Shown here: in pieces, positions 12,730-22,050 of the stretch
How positions within the stretch are numbered: position 1 is the first letter of the stretch
Layout of the letters: every line of letters begins with the position of its first letter
DNA from: a virus
DNA: 51,644 bases
Virus record (IMG/VR): IMGVR_UViG_3300034789_000526
Span: 1 to 51,644 of that record
Direction: 5' to 3' (one strand)
Notes under the pieces: generated by a model
What the model was told of the DNA's origin: nothing
The model's database searches: none
What the model saw: only the letters and a program-made list of their open reading frames with translations
Made by a program: the position numbers and the translations under genes

Positions 12730-15700
12730 TTAAATGTTGCTGTTACCATAGGTTGCTGATGTTACAGTAATATCTTGTGAAGGATACCAAGCGTGTTGAA
12801 TTAAATCAATAACATAACCATAATAAGAACCATTTGCTAACCTAAGAGTTACGTATCCATCAGAAGATGTATATACAGTATTACCTGGATTCCAATTACC
12901 AAAATGAGAACGATCATAACCAGGATAACTGCCGCTCCAGTTGTGGAACATTATACGTTCTGTACTACATGCAGATCCAGTGTTATATCTATATCCTTCA
13001 ATCAAGAACCCACCCATTATATATTGAGTATTTCCATTCGGAGATCCACCAGCCCACAAACTTGTCTTAAGATGCAGATATGTACCACCACTGCTACTGT
13101 AAGAGGTTATATACCATCCTTTAACATATCTACCTCCTGCTCCTCCATCACTATGATTACTTTTTGGTCCAATAGAAAGACCACCACCAGCAACCATTAC
13201 TGCAGCATCAGCCCTAGTACAACTGTTCAATCTAGCATATGCTCCGGGACCCATTACTATTTTTTTATCGGATCTAACATATTGTGCAACATTACCAGAG
13301 TTAGAAGAATTACCGACGAGAATTCCTAATCCATGAACGCTACCAGAATTTGAATATAAGTTCCAGTTAGCATCTGAAACACAAATAGACATCCCAGTAA
13401 CACTATTTGTAGTACCACCTGATGCCACACTTGTTAAATTAATAGCAGGATAACCACCACCTCCACCATTATTGACGATTGACAACGCCATATTGGTAGA
13501 TGCTGAAGCAAAATGGGATGTAGGAGAGATGCATACTTTACCAGTGCTGTCTATTTTAAGTCTATTGTTAGAACTACCACTTCCATCGTTAGTACTAAAC
13601 ACCATATGTCCAGTGTTTGCTGCAGTTCTCTGCATGAAAATATCACCAATTTGTTCAGTACCGTTCATATCGGTAAATCCAAAATAAGCATAATCATTTT
13701 GCGATGCTCTCATTCCTAATGAGATACCCCAAGCACCTCCACCTGCTCTTAACTTAAGGTGTGAACCAGAAGCAACTGAAGGGGTCATGGGATAATTATT
13801 CAAATGCATTTGCCCACTGGTATTAATTTTTATATTTTCTGCACCAGCATATCCAAATGATAATTGTTGACTATTATTTGCCATAATGTTGAAATAATCA
13901 CCACCAGTAAAATCACCATTGGCACCATCCATCCAAATTACTGCACCACCATTAATTTCATTGAGTTGGATAGAAGAATTGCCTGAATTAACATCAAGTT
14001 TACCTCTAATACGTACTCCATCAGATGTCATTCTGGTGATAACATCAGTATCAGTAGTACCCCAAGTAGAATTACTGGAACCAATAGAGAAATCTAACGC
14101 ACCCCATGCCATATCATCATTTCTTATTCTCCAATTTCTTGATTCGGCAGTAGTAGTAAGTGCAGTAAATGCTATACCCCTACTATTTTGAATATGAATA
14201 CCACCAGTATTTCTAGTATCAACTGGAGTAATATTACCAATAGAAAGATTACCATCGGCATGTAGCTCCATTCTTATATTTCCAGAAGCAGCAGTATCCA
14301 TGTAACTATTTGTATACCACAAATGTCTTGTGGCAGGTCTAGATGCACTTCCCCAACCACCACCATAATAAATGGTCATTGATGAATTATTATCCCAAGA
14401 ACCTAAAAGACTAAATGGTAATCTTGAAGAATTTTTTGCCCTACTAACAATTTGAGAACCAGTGTCATTTCCAGAAGCAACGTTGGTTCCTATCTCAATT
14501 GATTTATACATGTGCGTACCAGAAGTAGGCACATAGGAAACAATAGCACCATGATGACTAGTATTGATTGGTGCATTTCCTTGCGTATAAAGACCTCCAG
14601 TATCAGTTATACGAAGTTTTTCTGCATTACCAGAGCCTGAAAAAATATGATCACCAATACATTGGTAATGCATTTGATTTTCACTAACATAATAATCAAA
14701 TCTAGAACCTATATTACCTGACCCATCAATAACTCTTAAACCACCATAACCATCATTGGGTACGTATACTCCATAGTATGCTTCGGCATCATCCTCAATA
14801 ATACAATGATACCTATTATCGTAAGATGATACTCCAGAAGCAGCTTCTCTAATGTGTAGTTTTACTGTTGGATTATTAACACCAATACCCACATCACCAT
14901 TAGAAGTTATACGAAGTCTTTCAGCCATAGCACTGGCACTATGATTACGAGTTGAGAATGTTAATGCACCATCATATCCACTTCCACTATAAGTATTAAA
15001 TCCACCAATCTTTGCAATGACACCCTGTGTTCCATTGCTACTATCTGCTCTAAAATCAATAATTGCACCTGCGCCAGTATAATTATTTTTTACAGTTAAT
15101 TGACCTATATTATAATCATTTGGTCCAAGATTGGAATCTGTGGTAAATACTCCAGCACCAATAACATCAAGTTTGTATGAGGTATCAGGAGTTGCATTAT
15201 TAATTCCTACAGTTCCATCAAAAGTTATACGCATCCTCTCGGCACGATTTCCAGTTCTGAATACTAGAGGAATATGAGTTACACCTTGCCAAGTTCCAAG
15301 AATATATTCGAGATTACCACTAGCATCACTAAACAATCCAAGTTCAGCATTCCCTCCTTGGAACCAAAGTTTCTGTGATGTATTATGAGTCAATGCGGCA
15401 AGAGCTCCATTACCCTGCCTAATCATTACTGCTTGATCTTGTCCTGTTACAACTAAGTGATAATTCGGATCAGCATCACCGATGCCAACATTGCCACCGT
15501 TAGGATTTAATAGTAATGGATAGTTTGTTGCATTATTAGTTGCATCTTGTGCCTGTATCCAAGAACTCCATGGTGCTGCATTAGAAACACCCATGAACAT
15601 ACCATGGGTTGAACTACTCCCCTTATCTCTTAATGTAAAATGTCCTGTTGGTGTAGAACCGGATGAAGATGGAAGACCATTTACTCCATTTACATGTAAT

Positions 15701-15825
15701 GTTAAATCTGGTTCTGTGTGCCCAATGCCTACTTTATTGCCTTCGGCGTCTAGTGATAACGTACTAACGTCCATCACTACGTCACCAACGACTGGTCCTA
15801 ATAATTGTGCTTTAGTTTGAGCCAT
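12730..15825 (-). CDS. Tail fibre with repeat shaft and unique tip, 1031 aa
   Basis: The shaft is a series of beta repeats carrying (A)E(R/K)LRI-T-x-x-G motifs between residues about 150 and 830. The N terminus (MAQTKAQLLGPVVGDVVMDV) differs from the other fibres. From about residue 870 the sequence changes to a Gly/Ser/Tyr/Trp-rich tip (GGFLIEGYRYNTGSACSTER, then HNWSGSYPGYDRSHFGNWN), which is the likely receptor-binding part. No S74 chaperone is present, so folding may need the small proteins encoded next to it. A late promoter overlaps the stop codon of the preceding gene and lies 13 bases from the ATG. Confidence 0.85.
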   Translation of the reverse strand: MAQTKAQLLGPVVGDVVMDVSTLSLDAEGNKVGIGHTEPDLTLHVNGVNGLPSSSGSTPTGHFTLRDKGSSSTHGMFMGVSNAAPWSSWIQAQDATNNATNYPLLLNPNGGNVGIGDADPNYHLVVTGQDQAVMIRQGNGALAALTHNTSQKLWFQGGNAELGLFSDASGNLEYILGTWQGVTHIPLVFRTGNRAERMRITFDGTVGINNATPDTSYKLDVIGAGVFTTDSNLGPNDYNIGQLTVKNNYTGAGAIIDFRADSSNGTQGVIAKIGGFNTYSGSGYDGALTFSTRNHSASAMAERLRITSNGDVGIGVNNPTVKLHIREAASGVSSYDNRYHCIIEDDAEAYYGVYVPNDGYGGLRVIDGSGNIGSRFDYYVSENQMHYQCIGDHIFSGSGNAEKLRITDTGGLYTQGNAPINTSHHGAIVSYVPTSGTHMYKSIEIGTNVASGNDTGSQIVSRAKNSSRLPFSLLGSWDNNSSMTIYYGGGWGSASRPATRHLWYTNSYMDTAASGNIRMELHADGNLSIGNITPVDTRNTGGIHIQNSRGIAFTALTTTAESRNWRIRNDDMAWGALDFSIGSSNSTWGTTDTDVITRMTSDGVRIRGKLDVNSGNSSIQLNEINGGAVIWMDGANGDFTGGDYFNIMANNSQQLSFGYAGAENIKINTSGQMHLNNYPMTPSVASGSHLKLRAGGGAWGISLGMRASQNDYAYFGFTDMNGTEQIGDIFMQRTAANTGHMVFSTNDGSGSSNNRLKIDSTGKVCISPTSHFASASTNMALSIVNNGGGGGYPAINLTSVASGGTTNSVTGMSICVSDANWNLYSNSGSVHGLGILVGNSSNSGNVAQYVRSDKKIVMGPGAYARLNSCTRADAAVMVAGGGLSIGPKSNHSDGGAGGRYVKGWYITSYSSSGGTYLHLKTSLWAGGSPNGNTQYIMGGFLIEGYRYNTGSACSTERIMFHNWSGSYPGYDRSHFGNWNPGNTVYTSSDGYVTLRLANGSYYGYVIDLIQHAWYPSQDITVTSATYGNSNI

Positions 15826-15837
15826 GGGTGTTTCTAA

Positions 15838-16203
15838 TTATTTATTGTTGAGGTCTTCTATTGCTTTATCTTGTCTTTTTTTAAGTTCGTCAGCATCCAT
15901 AGTTTGTTTTGGATACTTTTCTTTAATAGCTTTAATTTGTGTTTTCCACGCATTTACACCACTATGATATATTTTATCAAATTGATCAGCATAAGAAGGA
16001 TATTCAGCAGCACGTTGTCTCTGATATTCATTGATTTCTTCTTGGTATTCTAGTTCAGCAATTTTTTGAACTACTTCTTCTTCTGTTGGTTTTGTTTGAC
16101 CATCTTCTGATTCTAACCAATTTAAATTAGAATAAACATTGCCAGTTATAATCCATTTAGATCCTGGTCTAAGAATTTCTATCGCATCTGAAATATTAAT
16201 CAC
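15838..16203 (-). CDS. Tail-fibre assembly chaperone-like protein, 121 aa
   Basis: The C-terminal half contains 'RAAEYPSYADQFDKIYHSGV' followed by NAWKTQIKAIKEKYPK, a pattern typical of the small chaperones encoded beside phage tail-fibre genes. The N-terminal half (INISDAIEILRPGSKWIITG) is a beta domain. It probably helps fold or mount the fibre encoded before or after it. Translation appears to start at GTG 16203, whose last bases overlap the TGA stop of the preceding gene (GTGA). This is a family-pattern call made from memory. Confidence 0.72.
   Translation of the reverse strand: MINISDAIEILRPGSKWIITGNVYSNLNWLESEDGQTKPTEEEVVQKIAELEYQEEINEYQRQRAAEYPSYADQFDKIYHSGVNAWKTQIKAIKEKYPKQTMDADELKKRQDKAIEDLNNK
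15839..15846 (-). promoter_or_regulatory. Late promoter AATAAATA
   Basis: Late octamer overlapping the TAA stop of the chaperone-like gene, upstream of the 1031-aa fibre. Confidence 0.6.
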
Positions 16204-16754
16204 TGTTTTATCTCCTGAATAGAAATACTAAATCCTGCACTATGTCTTCCGATGGTACATGTAGAACTGGATGAATTATCTACTCTTAGAGTAAGATAAT
16301 GTTTCATTGTTCCATAAACTGGAACATCTCTATACATGAATGATTGTGTAGTAATATCTTGAGCACCTGTTCCTCTTTTATTTAAATATAAAATTCCATT
16401 TTTTCCACGGTCATTTGTTCCAGTGTTAGAATTGCTATCTAATCTATTATTCTCACTATAAGTACTTGATGTTCCCCACCATACTTGTATACTAGTATAG
16501 TTATCAGTTCCTCCAGTAACATTTCTAAGATTAAAATCCATCAATAACCTTGAGGTAGAAAGTTTTGGATTAAATACCATATTATTTGCAATAATGCCGG
16601 CAAGGTTTCCACCAACGCTGATTTCGGCGAACAGTTTTGTTTCAACTGAAATTACACTACCAAGAGGCATTTTCTCATAAGGAACATTCCCATAATCAAG
16701 TTCTGAGAGTTTCTCTCTGATATTAAATGCTGATTTATTAACTCTAACTGTCAT
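16200..16754 (-). CDS. Short fibre or tip protein, 184 aa
   Basis: The N terminus MTVRVNKSAFNIREKLSELD looks like a conserved attachment module of phage tail proteins; the rest is beta-rich with many Ser, Thr, Asn and Gly and ends in a strand SAGFSISIQEIKQ, as in small jelly-roll tips. At 184 residues it lacks a repeat shaft and could be a tip or short adhesin placed on another fibre. Its ATG overlaps the stop of the 794-aa gene (TAATG) and it runs into the chaperone-like gene, so the three form one unit from the late promoter at 19161. Confidence 0.7.
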   Translation of the reverse strand: MTVRVNKSAFNIREKLSELDYGNVPYEKMPLGSVISVETKLFAEISVGGNLAGIIANNMVFNPKLSTSRLLMDFNLRNVTGGTDNYTSIQVWWGTSSTYSENNRLDSNSNTGTNDRGKNGILYLNKRGTGAQDITTQSFMYRDVPVYGTMKHYLTLRVDNSSSSTCTIGRHSAGFSISIQEIKQ

Positions 16755-19138
16755 TATTGCTCCGCTATAAATCCATTAGATGCTGATATAGCAGTAGTTA
16801 CTGCTGTTGTCGTATTATTTATTCGACATAATCCCTGGAAATCACTACGTCCTAATGATGTTCCTGCATAAAGAAGATTGGTTGAGTCATCATAAGCAAT
16901 AGCAGTTACATTATTAGAAGAACCATATAAGGTTGCCTTTGCATTATCTTGGAAGAGCATCTTCTCGTCCGCATACATTTTTTTAATTTGTTCTTCTGAT
17001 GGTGCTGAACCAGAGATGCGAACTAATGCTATTGAACCACTAAATGGATACTGATTACTTACAGTTTTACCCAGGTAAAGGTCAGAATCAGTACTAGTTA
17101 CACTTTGTGGATTACTAGCACCTGATGCAAGTTTTCCATCGATATACCCATAAACATTACCACTTCTTCGTACCATAACAATTTGATGCCAATTGGTGCT
17201 GTTTCCTATATTACCAAATGCATTTGTTCCTACACCTCCACAAGAAAATCTTATATCGTTTACATTACTTATGTAGAGATAAAAAACATTTATTGATCCG
17301 TTACCTCTTTCTAATATAACTTGTGTGCTGGTATTACTTTTTTTAGTCCATAAAGCAATACAAAAATCACCAGTTCCCAAATCAAATTCAGAGTTATAAG
17401 ATTGTACCAAAAAGTTAGAAGTAGTCCATCCACTATACCCAACCAAGTCTGCACCAGTCGCCACAGGAGTCTTGGTGATTGTTCCGTATACTCGGAGTCC
17501 TTTATCAACAACCGATCTATCTTTTTCTAATGTTACCGAAACTCTATCATAGGCACTGGTTCCTCCGCTAGTACTCTTTGCATATAGAAGGATATAAGTA
17601 GTGGTTGCTGTTGCAGTAAAAGTATTCCAATATGTTTTACCATCTTGACTAGTTCCTAAATCTGCATAAAATAATGCACCAGCAACTGTATTTGAAGAAT
17701 CATTTCTAACATTTATTCTACCATCAACAGTTCCTCTATCATAGTGGAGTTCAACTTTATATGTTTTACCAATTTCTGTTGTAATTGCTTGATATACATA
17801 TCCCCAACTTGAACCGCTACTTGGAGCAGTTATCAGTAATCTATTAGAACTTAACGTTGCCGTTGTTCCAGTACTTCCAATAGTCCAACTACTTACATCA
17901 CTATTAAAATATCCATTCTGAACATATTCAATAGCATCTGTAGTATCAGTATCAGACAGGAAAGCACCTTTGATGTCTCCGATAATATATCCAGTGTTGT
18001 AATCTGTAGAAATATCTACCATCTCAAAATTATCAATACTACCACTAGAATTAACATCTCCAGTTACATTATATAAATTCAAGTGCCCTTTATTATCAGT
18101 TCCGCTTAAAGACAAAACAGTTCTATCTTTGGTGCGAACAACATCTTGTAAATTGCCCTTAATAAGGGTTGGTTTGACTGCATTATTCACACCTGCCTGA
18201 TTAACAGCAATATTTACGGATGGTTCAGCACTACTATTTCCTGCTGGTAAATCTACTTCATGGAAGTAAATTCCAGCAGCCGTTGATTCTCTAGTGCTCC
18301 AATATATTCTACCAGTAGAATCAATGTCTATCATTCTTACAACATTATTTGTTGATTCTTGATATGTTAAGTCAACAACAGTTCCATCATCCTTAATGAC
18401 ACACACACCACCATCAGTCGCAAGAGCAACAGTAGGAACAGGAAGTTCAGTAAAAGTATCAATCGGTGCATTTGGTAGCACAGTCATTGCTATGTCATTT
18501 ACTCTAGCATTAACAAGTCCAGCTGTACCAAGATAAGCAATATATCCGTGCGGAAGATTCCTTTCGGCAATTAAGTTTTTTACTTGTCTGTAAATAACTG
18601 CACTTGTCCAATACCAACCTTGAGAATCGGACAAGAAATTAATACGACTGATTCCCCAACCATTAACAGACGGAAATCCAACACATAAGTCACCATTTAG
18701 CATGGAAATGGACGATAGTGTTTGTCCTGAGACTGATAGAAAATTTGCGTTGGTATTAGGTGATACATTGAACACCATCCACATTGGAAGGTCTGGATCA
18801 TCGCCATCGTAAATGGTTACTTTATTGGGATTTGATTCTGCAACAATAACAGCAACAGCAGGGAACTCTTTTCTAGTTCCTCTAGTTGATGTTCCTAAGG
18901 TCTCATTATACCAGGATTTATCCTGAGTTTTCTTTCTCCAGGCACCACCATCAGAGTCCTTGCGAGTATCATAGACAAAGATATCAACAGCAGTATCAGA
19001 AATCTCAGAGTTAATCTGTGAAAGATTCTTAAGATCTAAGTCCTTAATAGAAGCGTGCTCAGGATCTTGATATGCCAATCCACCCAACATACTGTTGGTT
19101 GGCACTTGATTCAAACCAGTTCCTACTAAATTAGGCAT
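16754..19138 (-). CDS. Structural protein with LamG-like lectin domain, 794 aa
   Basis: This protein lacks the ERLRI repeats of the fibre genes. Residues about 30-400 contain beta-propeller-like segments (repeated strands such as 'GDLCVGFPSVNGWGISRINF' and 'IDIDSTGRIYWSTRESTAAG'), followed near 405-530 by a carbohydrate-binding-module-like beta sandwich (NGYFNSDVSSWTIGS...). Residues about 560-720 form a concanavalin A/LamG-like domain: FDLGTGDFCIALWTK, NWHQIVMVRRSGNVYGYIDG and FSGSIALVRISG, ending with SEEQIKKMYADE. Such domains bind sugars, so this is a probable adhesin for cell-surface polysaccharide. It shares a late promoter with the next two genes. Confidence 0.78.
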   Translation of the reverse strand: MPNLVGTGLNQVPTNSMLGGLAYQDPEHASIKDLDLKNLSQINSEISDTAVDIFVYDTRKDSDGGAWRKKTQDKSWYNETLGTSTRGTRKEFPAVAVIVAESNPNKVTIYDGDDPDLPMWMVFNVSPNTNANFLSVSGQTLSSISMLNGDLCVGFPSVNGWGISRINFLSDSQGWYWTSAVIYRQVKNLIAERNLPHGYIAYLGTAGLVNARVNDIAMTVLPNAPIDTFTELPVPTVALATDGGVCVIKDDGTVVDLTYQESTNNVVRMIDIDSTGRIYWSTRESTAAGIYFHEVDLPAGNSSAEPSVNIAVNQAGVNNAVKPTLIKGNLQDVVRTKDRTVLSLSGTDNKGHLNLYNVTGDVNSSGSIDNFEMVDISTDYNTGYIIGDIKGAFLSDTDTTDAIEYVQNGYFNSDVSSWTIGSTGTTATLSSNRLLITAPSSGSSWGYVYQAITTEIGKTYKVELHYDRGTVDGRINVRNDSSNTVAGALFYADLGTSQDGKTYWNTFTATATTTYILLYAKSTSGGTSAYDRVSVTLEKDRSVVDKGLRVYGTITKTPVATGADLVGYSGWTTSNFLVQSYNSEFDLGTGDFCIALWTKKSNTSTQVILERGNGSINVFYLYISNVNDIRFSCGGVGTNAFGNIGNSTNWHQIVMVRRSGNVYGYIDGKLASGASNPQSVTSTDSDLYLGKTVSNQYPFSGSIALVRISGSAPSEEQIKKMYADEKMLFQDNAKATLYGSSNNVTAIAYDDSTNLLYAGTSLGRSDFQGLCRINNTTTAVTTAISASNGFIAEQ

Positions 19139-19160
19139 TTTTTATGTCTCTGTATACTTT

Positions 19161-19168
19161 TATTTATT
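19161..19168 (-). promoter_or_regulatory. Late promoter AATAAATA
   Basis: Late octamer that includes the TAA stop of the 850-aa fibre gene, 22 bases before the ATG of the 794-aa gene. Confidence 0.65.
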
Positions 19169-21716
19169 GCTGGGTGAGACCCTGTAATTGAGCATTAGGT
19201 AGTCTCTTGGGATAGTAACTCAGATGACGAATAGTTGATTTTAATACATCATAAGCACCACCATGACGACTTCCAATCATCATTCTACCAACAGTTGGCA
19301 TTGTTCCAGAAGTATCAGTAACTGGTGTTGCACTATTCAGTGAGACTGCAAAATCATTTGTTTTGAATGCAAATGCTACTTTATTAACACCACCCACAGT
19401 TGGAGTTCCATTATCTAAACTTGCCTGAGTTGAGTTACCAGTTTCCACAAATCCTTGATATGCTGAATAATTTACAAGTCCAATTCTATCATCACCTGGT
19501 GTAGCACTATTTTCGAGTTGAGCAATATAATTATCATCAACTGTTGAATAATAATGTGCTACTAAAGTTCCCTCAGTTTGATTATAAAAATCTGTGAAGT
19601 TTGTTCCTGTAATTTTTGCGATGTCTTGACCCCGAGTCACTGCGCTTCCGTTGGTGGGAATAAGGGAAGTTGCATAAGAACCTGCTTCTATTTGTGCTCC
19701 CCAACATAAAACAGAATACGCTTGACTTAGAGTGGCAGGTCCAGAACCTCTATTGGAAATTCCAAATTCCATAGAAGTAGCATTAGCAGGACAAGTGTAA
19801 CTTACAGAAAATCTTTTCCACTCATCAGTCAAAACATCACTAGCATTTTGACCAGAAACTAAATCTGGAAAAGCATAACTAGTAAGAGTAGATCCATTAT
19901 TACTCCAACAAACAAGAAAACCAAAATAATCTAATAGAGTATCAACAGAAGTTGGATCTTTTTTCAAATAAATTGAAAACGTATATACTGTTCCAGCAGT
20001 AGCAGAAAATCTCTCTACTACAGAAGAAGATGCTGTAGAAAAAGTACTTCTATCACCTTCTGTTAGACCATCTGGAGATACTGCTACATTACCAGTTCTA
20101 GAGGCAGCATTCCAGTTTCCATAAACAGGGGCATCACTAATTGTTAAATCAGAACTATTTTCCCATAAATTAGTCCTACTTTCCTCAATCATCAATCCAA
20201 GACTTTCTCTAGTAATTGGATCGTGATCAAATCTTGGAACATTATTAGAAGCATATTTAATCAATCCATCTTCACCAACATAAGTTCCAACACCATTTCT
20301 GGTGAAAGTAATTCTGCTGTCTAGTGTTTTCGTTGCCGCAAAGTTGAGATCTAATGTTGGTCTGATGGTTGGATATTCTTGTGAGACAGCAAGAGAACCA
20401 AATACCTGTACACCAGTATTTTGGGTTCTAAATTTCTCAGAATTATTATAATAAAGTTCTACTCTACCACCACCAAGAATATTTACGCCGTTGTTTCCTC
20501 CTTGTGGATTGAGGAAAATATCATCCGTAGATTGGACAATAATATCATCACCAGAACCTGTGCATTGAAGATACAGATCACCTGTGGTATTTTCAATATA
20601 AGAATTAGTTGCATTATGATAAAGCACTAAGTCATCACTAGTACCAATATTTAATCTTCCTACATTAGCACCTGTACTATCATCAAGATTTATATTAGCA
20701 TCCGTTGAAATATTACCATTTACTGTTAAACTTGTACCATTTAATAACTGAAAACTATCACTCCTAAATCTTGCAGCAATATTATTTGAACCTGCCTTTC
20801 GGAGCATGAATTCAAGTATTCCATCCTCAGTTCCATTACTGGCATCTAAAATTTTACCACTAATTTTAGCATAATTTACAGTTCCACCACCATCTTGTTT
20901 ACCTGTAAATTTGATTTGTCCGAGATAATCTCCATCAGCTGGCGATGCACTATCTCTAAAAATATCTATTTCTGGTGAAGCAGTACTTCCAGTATTAGTT
21001 GAGGTAATTTTAAAATTACCAGTACCATTTATATCTCCAGTTACACTTATACCTTGAGCGGTAGTTTCAAACTTTTTGTTATTACCAAAAAATAGAGATA
21101 CATCTCCATTACTTTCATTAGCCTCAAGATATCTCATCTCTGCTGCTGATGAAGCTCTTAAAGTTAAATCTGTTCCTTCAATAAAAAGACTACCAGTTCC
21201 AGAGTCTCTAATAAAACTATCGGATCCAGTATGATAAATTTCTAAATCATTATCAGCACCAAATTTTGCCCTTTCATTATCTTCCCAAAATAATCCGTTA
21301 GTACCTGCATTAAAAGAACCAGTAACATTTAAGTCACCAGAGATAGTTACGTTACCTGATGAGTTCCATACTGGTCCACCAGTTGATAGTTTTATTGGTG
21401 AAATGACTCCATCATTAACACCAATAATTCTCTGGACACCATACATTTTTCTAATATGTATGGTTAGATTACTTACTGGTGCAGTAGTAAATGTTATTGT
21501 ACTACCGCTGGTTGTATAGTCAACACCTGGTTTTTGTGTAATACCACCAAGAATAACTAATAATGCTCTTTCATGAACAGCAAATACAGCATCACCGCGA
21601 GAGTCTTGTAAGTTAAATGTAACTGTCGTTCCATCAAAATTAGCACCAAGGTTCACAATCTGAACATTAGTTGTTAAATTCTCTAGTTTAGATTGTGGTA
21701 CTCCTAAGTATGCCAT
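19164..21716 (-). CDS. Tail fibre with lectin-like C-terminal region, 850 aa
   Basis: The first 120 residues (MAYLGVPQSKLENLTTNVQI..., LVILGGITQKPGVDYTTSG, KMYGVQRIIGVNDG, KLSTGGPVW) form a module shared with the 229-aa protein at 31022, probably the tail-attachment part. The middle repeats resemble part of the 1311-aa fibre (DYLGQIKF, NGTEDGI, NNIAARF, LQLLNGT-like units). From about residue 450 comes a module common in phages (LDLNFAATKTLDSRITFTRN, PRFDHDPITRESLGLMIEES), then a carbohydrate-binding-like sandwich and a LamG-like end. It is a likely polysaccharide adhesin under its own TATAAATA late promoter. Confidence 0.82.
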   Translation of the reverse strand: MAYLGVPQSKLENLTTNVQIVNLGANFDGTTVTFNLQDSRGDAVFAVHERALLVILGGITQKPGVDYTTSGSTITFTTAPVSNLTIHIRKMYGVQRIIGVNDGVISPIKLSTGGPVWNSSGNVTISGDLNVTGSFNAGTNGLFWEDNERAKFGADNDLEIYHTGSDSFIRDSGTGSLFIEGTDLTLRASSAAEMRYLEANESNGDVSLFFGNNKKFETTAQGISVTGDINGTGNFKITSTNTGSTASPEIDIFRDSASPADGDYLGQIKFTGKQDGGGTVNYAKISGKILDASNGTEDGILEFMLRKAGSNNIAARFRSDSFQLLNGTSLTVNGNISTDANINLDDSTGANVGRLNIGTSDDLVLYHNATNSYIENTTGDLYLQCTGSGDDIIVQSTDDIFLNPQGGNNGVNILGGGRVELYYNNSEKFRTQNTGVQVFGSLAVSQEYPTIRPTLDLNFAATKTLDSRITFTRNGVGTYVGEDGLIKYASNNVPRFDHDPITRESLGLMIEESRTNLWENSSDLTISDAPVYGNWNAASRTGNVAVSPDGLTEGDRSTFSTASSSVVERFSATAGTVYTFSIYLKKDPTSVDTLLDYFGFLVCWSNNGSTLTSYAFPDLVSGQNASDVLTDEWKRFSVSYTCPANATSMEFGISNRGSGPATLSQAYSVLCWGAQIEAGSYATSLIPTNGSAVTRGQDIAKITGTNFTDFYNQTEGTLVAHYYSTVDDNYIAQLENSATPGDDRIGLVNYSAYQGFVETGNSTQASLDNGTPTVGGVNKVAFAFKTNDFAVSLNSATPVTDTSGTMPTVGRMMIGSRHGGAYDVLKSTIRHLSYYPKRLPNAQLQGLTQQ

Positions 21717-21735
21717 ATATCTTACTACTTTTAGT

Positions 21736-21743
21736 TATTTATA
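21736..21743 (-). promoter_or_regulatory. Late promoter TATAAATA
   Basis: Exact T4 late consensus, 19 bases upstream of the 850-aa fibre ATG. Confidence 0.75.
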
Positions 21744-21755
21744 TTTGGAATATAA

Positions 21756-22019
21756 TTATTCTTCTTTATCTATTAAATCGTCTCTATCCGCTGCTTTATC
21801 AATGACACCAAGTTCTAATGCTTGAGCAACTTGTGCATCTTTACCAACTGCAATCGCAATGGAGTTTTCATTGCAATGATTAGCATTCAATACAATAATT
21901 TCATCAATAGCAACACGAGCACGATTTTTTGCTGAATTGGTAATCCACTCATCAACATCATAAGCAATATATTCCAGTGCCGTTTTCTCGGTATCGGTTA
22001 ATGTAATTGTATAATCCAT
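21756..22019 (-). CDS. Small protein of fibre cluster, 87 aa
   Basis: MDYTITLTDTEKTALEYIAY begins a helical acidic protein with 'DEWITNSAKNRARVAIDEII' and an Ala/Val-rich second helix. The DEWI-x-N-x3-NRA pattern is one I have seen in small proteins beside marine phage fibres; no function is established to my knowledge. It follows the C1q-tipped fibre and precedes the 850-aa fibre, so a role in fibre assembly is reasonable. A TATAAATA late promoter lies 23 bases upstream. Confidence 0.75.
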   Translation of the reverse strand: MDYTITLTDTEKTALEYIAYDVDEWITNSAKNRARVAIDEIIVLNANHCNENSIAIAVGKDAQVAQALELGVIDKAADRDDLIDKEE

Positions 22020-22042
22020 AATTTTCTGGTTGAGTTTAATTG

Positions 22043-22050
22043 TATTTATA
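22043..22050 (-). promoter_or_regulatory. Late promoter TATAAATA
   Basis: Exact late consensus starting right after the stop codon of the C1q-tipped fibre (TAA at 22051-22053). Confidence 0.75.
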